From the NCBI GenBank assembly GCA_001598975.1, contig BBXU01001676.1, forward strand, positions 1-14,693: a stretch of 14,693 bases of DNA, given 5' to 3'. Below are positions 1-7,844 of the stretch, in pieces. The notes beneath the pieces are model-generated. The model did not search any database. It was not told the origin of the DNA and saw only the letters and a program-made list of their open reading frames with translations. The DNA comes from Parachlorella kessleri (Eukaryota; Chlorophyta; Trebouxiophyceae; Chlorellales; Chlorellaceae). Each line of letters begins with the position of its first letter. Positions within the stretch are counted from its first letter, which is position 1. The position numbers and the translations under genes are program-made.

Positions 1-3000
1 GGGGGAGGGGGCAGGGCATGACTAATGCACCTGCCCCTGCCATGCCACCTGGCAGGACGACAGGCAAAGCATGGGCAGGCGCAGACACAATGACAGCCAC
101 ACAGGTGGCTGCTCTGTCTGACAGGCAAGCCAGCCCCGGCCTGTCCTACAGCCATCAGCTTGAAACGTACCCGACCCAGTCTACCTTGCTGGCGAGCTGA
201 CCCCCACCCGGCTGCTCGCCAGCCTGGTTGCACCTCCATACACCAAACAGTCCATACACCAAACGGTCTATACACCAAGTCACGCCGTGCCTGACCGCCC
301 TACTCACCACCCGCAGTCGCCCCCTGCCCTCCTTGGGGCCGCTCCCCGACCTGTTGCACCTTGCCAACAAAGGAAGACACGTTATACTTGGCCTCGGACC
401 GACCCACTCACCGCCCGCAGCCGCCCGCTGCCCTCCTTGCCGATGACCCCCAGCCCGATCGTGTCCTCTCCGTCTATGAACTCGTCCTCCGCCTGGTTGA
501 AGTTCATACGGTTGGCCGCCTTCTTCAAGTCTGTAAGGCCAAACCGCTCCTGCACAAGCCAGACGGCAGAAGTGCCCGGACGCTTCTTCTCTTCTACCTC
601 AGTGAGAACTACGCGCGCGCCAACCCCACCTCACAAAGCACCCCGCAGTGTCCAACTCCCATAACCTTCCACACCCACCCACCACCTACCCACTGACCAC
701 CCATGCAGGTTCAGGCTAGGTTTTCTGATTCTTGGGCTAGGGTTTGAAGTTAGGGTAACCACAGATCAACGTCCCACCCCCACCTTCATCTTGCGGTACC
801 GCTTGCCGCCGCGCCGCTTTTTGGCCTCCGCGTCCGGCGCCGGCAGCACCTTGGCCGTCTTGGCGGGCGGCGGCTCCTGCCACTTCTCCACCTTCTTCAC
901 CATCTCCTCCTTCATGCGCACACCCGCGCCGCCGCTGGGGTCCTGCATGCATGCACATGCATGCTTGGAGAGTGTTGTGCCAGCACAAGGCAAGACTCTG
1001 GAGTTAAGACGTCCACCAATCGGACCACCTCCTCCTTCAGGCGCACGCCCGCGCCGCCGCTGAGGTCCTGCATGCACGCACATGTAGCAAGCGACCCAAT
1101 GGCACCCGGCCACATGTGCTGCCAGTGCTAGGTTCTTTCGTAGATCGCCCCGCGCTGAGCTTGCTGCCCCTTTCCCTGTGTGTTTCCTGTGGACGTCAGC
1201 CCCTGCCCTCCCTGTGCCCCACTCACTGGCGCAGGCTCTTCAAAACATACTCTCTTCTGTCACCTGCACCTGCCAGTTGCATCCTCTCTATGAGCTATAA
1301 GGCTGTCATGAGAACAATTTGCAATCTCACAAGGTAACTCCTGCCCGCCCAGGCGCCACCACTGACTGCCTGCCCGGCAGCCTGCCCACCAGGCGGCAGC
1401 ACGCCATGTCCGCATGTGGCCTATCACATGTATCGAACTGCGCGTCGCAACAAATTAAAGCGACGCGGGGGCGCTTAGATGACATTTGCTTCTCTTTACT
1501 GCTTTGCGGCAACCCACCCGCAGACAAGCCAAGTGGGCGTAGCAGGACTTGAGCCTACAAGCGCCTTGCACCCACCATAAACACACCAAACGTCACCACA
1601 CCCCCGCCCACCTGCCCGTAGGCATCGATACGCGCCAGCAGCGTGCACTTCGCGCCCACCAGCCTCGCCGCCTTGGAGCGCAGGGCCGGCGGCGTCTGCT
1701 GGATGATGTCGGAGCCGAAGATGAAGCCCTGGTGGGGCTGGGCGGCGGTGGAGGAGAAGCCGGCCAGGGTCTTGCGCTTGGCGCCCAGCACCTGCAGCGC
1801 AAAGCGTGGCAGAGCATGCAGTCAGGAGAACGAGCGCCGGCTCCGACGATACTTCGGCAAACCATAGCCCTGCTGGGGCGTGCGGCGAGTGGAGAGCGGC
1901 CTTGTCAGGGCTGGTTTGTTTCACGCCCAGCACTGCGCAACCACAGCATGCACAGCTTGAACAGGAAGGAGGAGGACCTTGGCGCCCAACACCCGCACAG
2001 CATGCAGAGCGGGGCGTGTGGCATGTGCGTCAGCATCTTCAATAACATAGCATGCTAGCGGGCAGGGAGGAGGAGATACCGTCAGACGGACTTAAAACAC
2101 CCGCTACACACCTCCTGAAAGGCTGAATAGGCCTCAAGGCGACCCTATAAGCCCTTCTAATAGCATTCTTCCAACTTTCCCTAGGCCCCCTGTACCGTGC
2201 TAGCCGGACACCTTTTACGGGCTTGGTAGCCAGCCCCTGGTGGCCGTCCCGAGCCTTCTTCACCCCCACTTCCCCTCTTGAACTTGCTCCCTGACCACCC
2301 CCGCTCCTCTATAACCCCACGCAAGGAACTCCCGCCTCCTTTCCGTGCCACCCGCCTCCCACCTGCACATTGCACGCCGGCATCTTGGACAGGTTGAGCA
2401 GCCCGCCCGCCACGCCCATAAGCTGCGCCGCGATCTCGGTGCCCACCGCCGCCGACAGGTTGGGCGCGATGCGGTCCATCTTCTGCTGCACCAGGCGCAG
2501 AATGAGAGCCTTGTCCTCCTCCAGCTGCTGCGCCAGCTGGCAGGCCTCCAGCACCTGCCTGCAGGCAGGGAACGGATGAAGCAGCCAATGTGTGCTCCCG
2601 TGCCACCTCCTCAGGACGCCCACCCAGCTGCCTCAACTCCGCCCCTGACATGAGGGTAGGCCTAGCCACCACCCCTGCGCACAGCCTTTTGGCTTCTTTC
2701 TGGGCTCCGGGTGCACCCTCCGACTCACCTTCTTCAGTAAGCAGGGAAAAGATACTGGCTCACTTCCACCACAGCGAGCACCCACCTCCTTCCTGCTGAG
2801 CGGCCTGCCGCTGGTGATGATGGCTGTGACTATGTAACGAGCAAGACTGGTGCAGCCACCATACAGCAAAGCAGCAACTCGTGGACCCACACCCGCCCAC
2901 CTTAGGTTCTCGTCGCTGAGTGGCCTGCCGCTGGTTGTCGTGGCCGTGACTGTGACAACCATGACTGACGCGGGCGGCAGCAGTCGATCCAGGTCTACCA

Positions 3001-4346
3001 GCGTCACATCCATCTCATTACCTGCGGGCAAATCCCAATGCGATCTCGGGACACCGAGTGTGACCAGCAAGTGGTATACCCCATGAGGAAAGGAAGCGGT
3101 ACCCATGTGGGTAACCAAAATTGATGTATTTATGTTTGTGTCGGCAAGTGCAAGAGTCCTAGCAGTTGCCGTCCGGCATCAAGCTGATAGCTCAACGGCT
3201 GCCACCCCTGAAGGCCCCTCTCTGTGCTCACATAGGGCCTGCACACGCCTTTAGTGCTAATCTGAGGGGTGCGCCACCGGGCACTCCAGCTCAATTACCC
3301 TCAATAGGTTCCAGGCGAATCGCCCCCATGCTCATCCCCTGCGCTCACCTATGGCCTGCACCACCTTGGCGTATTCAAGGGGGTTCCGCACTAGGGATTC
3401 CAGCTCAGGAAATTTGGTGCGGTACTTGTCCCTGATGAAGTTGTACACAATCCCTATCTCATTATCGATGTCCACTGCCAGCTGATTACAGTCCACGAGC
3501 AGCCTGCACCATGGATAGAAGAAAGGCCGTGGCGACACTTGAAAGCTCAGCAGCTTGCAGCGGAACCAGAGGGGTTTCCGTGCAGCGTGAGGAACTACAT
3601 GCGAGTGGGAAGCGTGGTTGGGAATGTAAGAGGCTGCAGTGCAGCTGACTTCAACAGAGTGAGAGTCGGGAGCAGCAACTGGCATTGTCGACCCCCCCCC
3701 CCCCCCTCACAACCCCCCATGCAGCAGGATGGCAAAATTGACCAGAATGCAAGACTTGCAGTGTAAGGTGAGCACTTGGCGGGCCCACTTTGCTCGGGAT
3801 GCGTTTCTCCACGTGGCGCCCCACTCCCTGTGCCTCCCACAACGGTTGCCTGCATGCTCTGTGTGCTGTACCACACACGCCCCAGTGCAGGCGTGCTCCC
3901 CTCCCTTACTTGTATGTGGGGTCCTCCTCTGTGGGCCCCGCCCAGGCCTGGCCCTCGCCGCCCGCCTCGGCGCCCTCCAGCGCCCTGCGTACCGCCTCCA
4001 TGATGGTCCTGTACCGCTCATTGCCGGCCAGGTGGGCCACCGCCTCCAGGTTGTCGTAGTTGAGGTTGTCCAGGTCATCACCCAGCATCTGCAGGACAAC
4101 ACCTGGGCACCTCCTTCGTCGAGCATCGGCCGTGACAGTCGCCACAATACTCACAGATGCTGCTTGAAGAAGCGAGGAGCCCTCAGCTAGTCGAGCTTAC
4201 TCCAGATATTCCCCCAAAACAACAACGCCCAGCCTTAGCCGCACCTCCTCATCCTGTTCCTCCTGCTGTTGCTGCTGGTCATCATCCTCCTCCACGTCTG
4301 ACAAGTCCTCCAAGTCTGCCAGGAAACTCTCTGCCAACGTAGCCAT
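1..4346 (-). CDS. PRPF31: Pre-mRNA splicing factor Prp31 (U4/U6 snRNP), 3'-partial
   Basis: Prp31 binds the U4 snRNA k-turn/15.5K particle through its Nop domain and bridges U4/U6 to U5 in the nuclear tri-snRNP. Exons on the minus strand, in gene order: 4245-4346, 3910-4088, 3503-3349, 3021-2901, 2558-2363, 1791-1612, 942-784, 549-412. All introns are GT-AG, every phase matches, and together they give 410 codons. The start ATG (4346) sits in ACCATGG and opens an acidic, Q-rich N-terminus (MATLAESFLADLEDLSD). Recognisable family blocks are LLVDCNQLAVDIDNEIG and FIRDKYRTKFPELESLV (about 95-135), NEMDVTLVDLD (about 147), the Nop core IAPNLS...NLSKMPACNVQ (about 212-251), LGAKRKTLAGFSS (about 253), KWQEPPPAKTAKVLPAP (about 330), the basic KKRRGGKRYRKMK (about 352-364) and ERFGLTDLKKAANRMNF (about 365). 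Human and plant proteins run about 85 residues further. I found no convincing next exon in 1-411, so the C-terminus is probably beyond the left edge. Five introns carry decayed copies of adjacent exon edges. Confidence 0.93.
209..334 (-). repeat. Echo of the Prp31 exon 8 3' edge and donor
   Basis: Direct tandem duplicate of 337-440. The duplicated unit includes the last roughly 26 nt of exon 8, its donor and about 90 nt of intron 8. Both ends align: the GGCTGCTC...TTGCACCT block (about 211-233) matches about 338-362, and the CTCACC-CCCGCAG-CTGCCCTCCTTG block (302-333) matches 406-438. Spacing is 104 nt at the splice site. The echo donor still reads G|GTGAGT in gene direction. The copy contains a 16-nt tandem repeat that the parent lacks. 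Confidence 0.75.
235..282. repeat. 16-nt tandem repeat, three units
   Basis: Three consecutive 16-nt units, TCCATACACCAAACAG, TCCATACACCAAACGG and a diverged TCTATACACCAAGTCA, lie inside the echo unit downstream of Prp31 exon 8. This is a local slippage product in non-coding DNA. Confidence 0.85.
1020..1090 (-). repeat. Echo of the Prp31 exon 7 acceptor and 5' edge
   Basis: A second copy of the start of exon 7 (acceptor context plus about 45 nt of exon) lies 125 nt upstream of the real exon in intron 6. By eye about 55 of 62 aligned bases agree. The echo has its own acceptor GCATGCAG and reads DLSGGAGVRLKEEV, where the real exon reads DPSGGAGVRMKEEM. Similarity fades after that, where the real exon continues into KWQEPPP. 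It is the least decayed echo in the window and probably the youngest. Confidence 0.9.
1921..2015 (-). repeat. Two echoes of the Prp31 exon 6 acceptor and 5' edge
   Basis: Exon 6 begins at 1791 with codons for VLGAKRKT. Two decayed copies of its first roughly 10-15 nt and its acceptor flank lie upstream in intron 5. One is around 1921-1955 (reads V-L-G-V-K, offset about 142) and the other around 1970-2015 (reads V-L-G-A-K, offset about 201). All three share a GCATGCA-type motif 15-30 nt before the exon start. Identity is limited to short blocks, so the alignment is moderate. Confidence 0.65.
2779..2845 (-). repeat. Echo of the Prp31 exon 4 3' edge and donor
   Basis: A decayed copy of the end of exon 4 lies 120 nt downstream in intron 4. 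The core GCTGAGYGGCCTGCCGCTGG (plus-strand sense) differs at one position. In gene direction the real exon reads VTVTATTTSGRPLSDENL and the echo reads IVTAIITSGRPLSRKE, with a 6-nt deletion. The echo keeps a plausible donor (GAG|GTGGGT) but in a different phase from the real one (AAG|GTGGGC), so using it would break the frame into exon 5. Confidence 0.85.
3215..3297 (-). repeat. Echo of the Prp31 exon 3 3' edge and donor
   Basis: A decayed copy of the last roughly 60 nt of exon 3 plus donor lies 123 nt downstream in intron 3. In gene direction both copies start with TGAGCTGGA and end with TGCAGGCC-TA-GTGAGC-CAG. The middle has diverged and holds in-frame stops. The echo donor is degraded (CTATGTGAGC against the real ATAG|GTGAGC). 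Flanking intron sequence on the far side also looks related, which fits a tandem duplication of about 120 nt. Confidence 0.75.
3692..3706. repeat. Poly-C tract in Prp31 intron 2
   Basis: An uninterrupted run of 15 C on the plus strand (poly-G in the transcript) in the middle of intron 2. Confidence 0.9.
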
Positions 4347-5118
4347 GGTGCACCACTACCTGTAGGAAGGCCACATAGCACACCATGAGGCACAGCGGCT
4401 CCTGTGCCTTGCGACTATGTACGCACGGCTGCCAGTGTTCCTGCTGGATAGAGACCACCCAGGCACCACCGGCAGGCGCTGCTGCAGCACCACAACTCCA
4501 AGAGAAACAGTGCTGACGCGAACGGAACGTTACGACTGCAAAACGCGGCAGTGCTGACTCTAGTATACCATGCACACTAGGAACTAGAGGTCAGCCACCT
4601 CCGCACCGTGGCGCGCACCCAGCGATGGACGGATGCTTAAGTGATGCTCCTGTCTGGATGCTTTGGACAACGCACAAGGAACAGCAGAAGTCCTGGTCCC
4701 GATCGCCTGCCAGAACAACAATATGATCCGATAGCACGACAGTTTACTTCGTGTAAGGTAAATGCGTAAGAAGGTGAAGGAGAGGAGAGCTTGGGGACAG
4801 GTTAGTCATGTGTACAGTATATGCAGTAAGGGGCGCTAAGGCGTAAGAAAAACGGAGGTAGCCTCCCCGCTTCCTAGACTCCGAGCTGCCTGCACATAGG
4901 ACAGATGATTCATTGCCTGAGGCCACACCTTTGACTCTTCCTTGGGTGCGGCCTCGTCGGGGTGCGGGCGCAGCGTAGTAGTGGTGTAGTAGTGGTGTAA
5001 GTGAGTTTGATGCAGTCCACATCCATCGTAAATACCATTGCAAAGGTGTATTTGCAAGCAGCGCTCTGGGCCGAGCTTCTTTGCAAGGACCGCCGCCATT
5101 TGGCAGCGCCGCGGACAG
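4347..5118. promoter_or_regulatory. Divergent intergenic region between Prp31 and the ankyrin-like gene
   Basis: About 770 nt separate the two start codons, so both promoters and 5' UTRs should lie here. I see no clear TATA box. On the Prp31 side the sequence just before the ATG reads CTTCCTACAG|GTAGTGG in gene direction, which resembles an acceptor, so a 5'-UTR intron is possible. A perfect 11-nt duplication (GTAGTAGTGGT twice) lies at 4975-4996. Minus-strand open frames at 4744-5043 and 4836-5174 show no recognisable domain. Confidence 0.5.
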
Positions 5119-7292
5119 ATGGAAACACCCGAAATAGTCATCCGGGCGTGGGGCAGTATTAATAGCCTCGACAACTCAGGGCAGCATTGCTTGCAGCGCT
5201 TTGCTCACTGCGTCGCGCAGAGCGGGGTGCAGCTCGGCCACCTGCTCGACTCTTCCGTGGCCCAGCTGCGAGCGCTGCTCTCTGCTGGGGCCGACGTGGC
5301 TTTGGCATCCCTGACTCCAGCTTGCAGCCCGCTAGATATTCTCGTGAAGGGCTTGCGGCGAGAGCTGGGGCCGCTCTGCGAGACCCCACCTCACTACCGG
5401 GAGCTGGCCAGGTGGGAGAAAGATGCAAACTATTTCTTTGTGTTAGAGTGCTGGTAGGGTACATCTTAAAAAAATATGGGGCCCCTTTTGTTAAGAATGC
5501 CCTATTTTGGAAGGGGGTATGCCAAGCCCACCCCAGGTACCTCCTTTCCGTCTAAGATTTAAGCGTACACTATTGCTGACGGGCTTCGTGCTTGCTGCTT
5601 ATTCCAACCCACCCACACCATCCTCACCTGGCCCGCCCAAGGCCGGGGATTGCTCCCCCCGCCGACCCCCCCCCCCCCCCCTCCCCCCCCCAGGAGTACC
5701 CATAGCTATTATGCAGGGCAGTTGTGCCAAGTCATCGTCCAATAATTTCTCTGAAAGCTGCGCCAAGTTCGTGCCTGCTGTGTGCAGAGTATTCATAGAG
5801 GCCGGCTGCAAGGTAGACTCGCCTGTGCCTGGGCACCCAGACGTGTACGTGCACACAGTCTCCGCATGGCTGTCCATGCTTTTGGGCGCCATACGTCTCG
5901 GCCAGGGCAGATATGGCGTGTGGCCCAGGGACCTCCACCCTAGCGCCCTGGAGCTGAGTGAGATCATGCTCCGAGCGGCAGCAGCAGAGCAGCCAGCGGG
6001 CCGGCCGGAGTTTCTTGATGTGGCTCTCGCAGTGGGCAGTCTGGAGTTGGTGCAGCTGGTGCTGGATGTGTTCCCCGGGGCACCGGCCTGGCTTGTGAGC
6101 CGGGAACACTGCCAGCCTGTGACCTGGGAGGCCAGCTCAGACCACTTTCTCGAAGGCCGCCGGCAGCGGGTGCAGTACACCCCCTTGGAGATGGCCTTGA
6201 AGCACTTTGCTGACGGGCTTGTGCAGCTGAAAGTCCCTGCTCCAGAGGTGAGCTTCGCGAGGCTTCACCATGCACTAAGGCGTTGGGCTTCCCCCGGGTG
6301 GCCTGCAGCGTCGCACTTCGCTGGCAGATTGCGTGACATGCCTGCAGGGTGTGCATATGTTGGACACTGTACCGCCCATCAGCTCCCCACTGACGGCAGG
6401 GACCAGGTTTTGTATGATATGTACTCTATGTTGTGGTGTTCATGAGGTCGGATTTGTGCATGCAGTGCTCCTGGGACGCGAAGCACGCCTTGCCGGTGCT
6501 CCACTTCTGCCGCCTGGCCCAGACCTTGTTGAAGGCTGGCTGCCCTGCCATCCCCAGGCTGAGCATTGCTAAGAAGCCTGCACGGTGCTTGGAGAGGACC
6601 CTCATGCCCAGCCAACTAGGGGAAGGCACAGTTGTTCGGTTGCCTGGGTGGGCACGGCAACCTCTCAGGTGTGTATGCCTCTTACAGTTGGTTTTCTTTG
6701 CAAGGCAGGGAGGCTTACTTAATGCAAGATGGCCTGCCTTGTGCTCCACTGTCATGGCAACTCATCAGAACAATCTCTCAGAATGAATGCGCATTTGAAA
6801 TACGTGAATGCTGCCAAGTTGCACTCATTCCAGCACCTACTGAGCCCTCCAATAATGCCCACCAGTGTTGTCTACACTAGTGCCTCCGTCTTCGTGCTTG
6901 CCGTTTGTTTCCCTACCCTCTGCTCTGCTACTTGACGCAGCTGCCGCCAGACAAACTGCTATCTGACCCTTTTTGTCATGTGCATTTCATCATGAATGGC
7001 TTTCCTGGACCTCTGGTGCAGGCAGCTGCTGCCGCTGGTGGTGAGAGATGCCAAGTGGTGCTTGGAGACACACACTGACTTCCCCCTAGACTTCCAGGAA
7101 GCAACGAAGACCCTGCTGCTCATCAACAGCCACCGAGGGTTAGGGCAGCACCGCAGCCAAACCGAGCTGCAGCTCAGCGCATGCCAGTCTGGTGGTATTT
7201 ACTTGCCAGAGCCCTTGCTACTCTACATTGTCAGCATGGCTGCGAATCCCTTGCCTCACTGTGTTCGGCAGTTGGTGGAATTCTCACTGTAG
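5119..7292 (+). CDS. Degenerate ankyrin-repeat-like protein
   Basis: Proposed exons: 5119-5411, 5788-6247, 6466-6668, 7022-7292. All are GT-AG with matching phases (2, 0, 2), giving 408 aa. The ATG at 5119 (METPEIV) is the first in frame. Ankyrin-like helices are visible: LRALLSAGADVALAS near residue 60; RELARVFIEAGCKVDSP, created by the exon 1/2 join; DVALAVGSLELVQLVLDVFP in exon 2; and LHFCRLAQTLLKAGCP in exon 3. The end of the protein has FQEATKTLLLINSHRG followed by LPEPLLLYIVSMAANPLP, a C-terminal pattern I associate with large green-algal ankyrin-like families. There are no catalytic motifs, and the function is unknown (probably protein binding). Exon 1 could instead end at TGCTG|GTAGGG (5453). 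I prefer the chosen donor because it completes an ankyrin helix. The repeats are too degenerate for a firm family call. Confidence 0.55.
5666..5691. repeat. Poly-C tract with one T, followed by AG
   Basis: Sixteen C, one T, nine C, then AG, inside intron 1 of the ankyrin-like gene. It resembles an extreme polypyrimidine tract with an acceptor at 5692-5693. That acceptor is out of phase with the preferred exon 1 donor. Confidence 0.85.
6944..7003 (+). repeat. Dispersed repeat, copy a (ankyrin gene intron 3)
   Basis: About 60 nt sharing ACTGCT-TCTGACCC, TGTCA-GTGCATTTC and AATGGCT blocks with 12357-12415. The intervening bases differ by a few substitutions and short indels. The two copies are more than 5 kb apart in different non-coding contexts, so this is an interspersed family rather than a local duplication. 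Confidence 0.75.
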
Positions 7293-7386
7293 ACAGGCTA
7301 GGTCCTGCTCCCCTCGTTTTGCAGTCGAGAAGTTAGCCTGGCGCTGGGTTTATCTTGGAAAGGCTCCCGATTGCAACATGCTTTTC

Positions 7387-7425
7387 AAGCACTGCTTTTA
7401 AGCACTGCTTTTAAGCACTGCTTTC
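7387..7425. repeat. 13-nt palindromic tandem repeat, three units
   Basis: Three head-to-tail units of AAGCACTGCTTTY with a partial fourth. Each unit contains the 11-nt inverted repeat AAGCA-C-TGCTT, so the array can form several alternative hairpins in the probable 3' UTR of the ankyrin-like gene. Confidence 0.9.
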
Positions 7426-7617
7426 AAGCAGTCAGTCGTCATGGCTCCAGCTCTGGAGCCGAAATGGGTTAAGGCTTACCATGTGACCAGTCAGACAGTA
7501 CAGTCCAATGCCATCTCCTCTCTGTTCGCACTACATGCCGTGGCATGCCAGCTGGAACCAGCTGTGCCTGCGCCCAAACAATCGGAGCAGGCGAAGCAGG
7601 GTGTCAAGGTTTCCATG

Positions 7618-7622
7618 TGTAA
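7618..7622 (+). terminator. Putative TGTAA poly(A) signal of the ankyrin-like gene
   Basis: TGTAA is the usual poly(A) signal in chlorophyte nuclear genes. This one lies 326 nt after the stop codon at 7292, before the next gene. The assignment rests on motif and position alone. Confidence 0.35.
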
Positions 7623-7844
7623 AGACAACAAGGTGCCTGTACGCAGACGACCTGCTACATACACGAAGAAAAAGAGCTTGTTGGGGACCACTTGATTTCT
7701 TACCACTCCGTGTTAGGAGCTTGATCAGTTTACTGTACGGACAGCTCCGCTTTCTTCCTTGTTCGTCCTCCTCTTAGTATCGCAAAGAGCGTCAGGCAAA
7801 TACAGACACCGCAAGCCTGGTGGTGGTGTCCTTGTGTGGGCGAG

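Larger units (their letters stand above)
7293..7844 (+). other. Intergenic region between the ankyrin-like gene and RanBPM
   Basis: Contains the 3' UTR of the upstream gene and the promoter/5' UTR of RanBPM. A TGTAA (7618-7622) could be the poly(A) signal of the ankyrin-like gene. A palindromic tandem repeat occupies 7387-7425. A small frame at 7441-7695 (84 codons, ATGG start context, Lys-rich end) has no recognisable domain and overlaps the putative poly(A) signal, so I do not call it a gene. Confidence 0.5.

Noticed and set aside
185..208. Micro-exon for the Prp31 C-terminus (CTCGCCAGCAAG|GTAGAC, reading LASK)
   Set aside because: Only four codons, with no family-specific residues; cannot be distinguished from chance.
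3540..3600. Possible echo of the Prp31 exon 3 acceptor (CTGCAAGCTGCTGAG against GTGCAGGCTGCTCGT)
   Set aside because: The match is about 15 nt, with no extension into either flank, too short to separate from chance.
4836..5174. Minus-strand open frame (containing MAAVLAKKLGPE) in the divergent intergenic region
   Set aside because: Part of it is low-complexity sequence from an 11-nt duplication, it overlaps ankyrin-like exon 1, and it matches no known domain.
5507..5787. Proline-rich N-terminal part of the long frame that contains ankyrin-like exon 2
   Set aside because: It reads through a poly-C tract and lies between a good donor (5412) and acceptor (5787) of matching phase, so it is better explained as intron.
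7441..7695. 84-codon frame with a good start context after the ankyrin-like gene
   Set aside because: No recognisable domain, a TGTAA poly(A)-like signal inside it and a 3'-UTR-like position; too little to call a gene.
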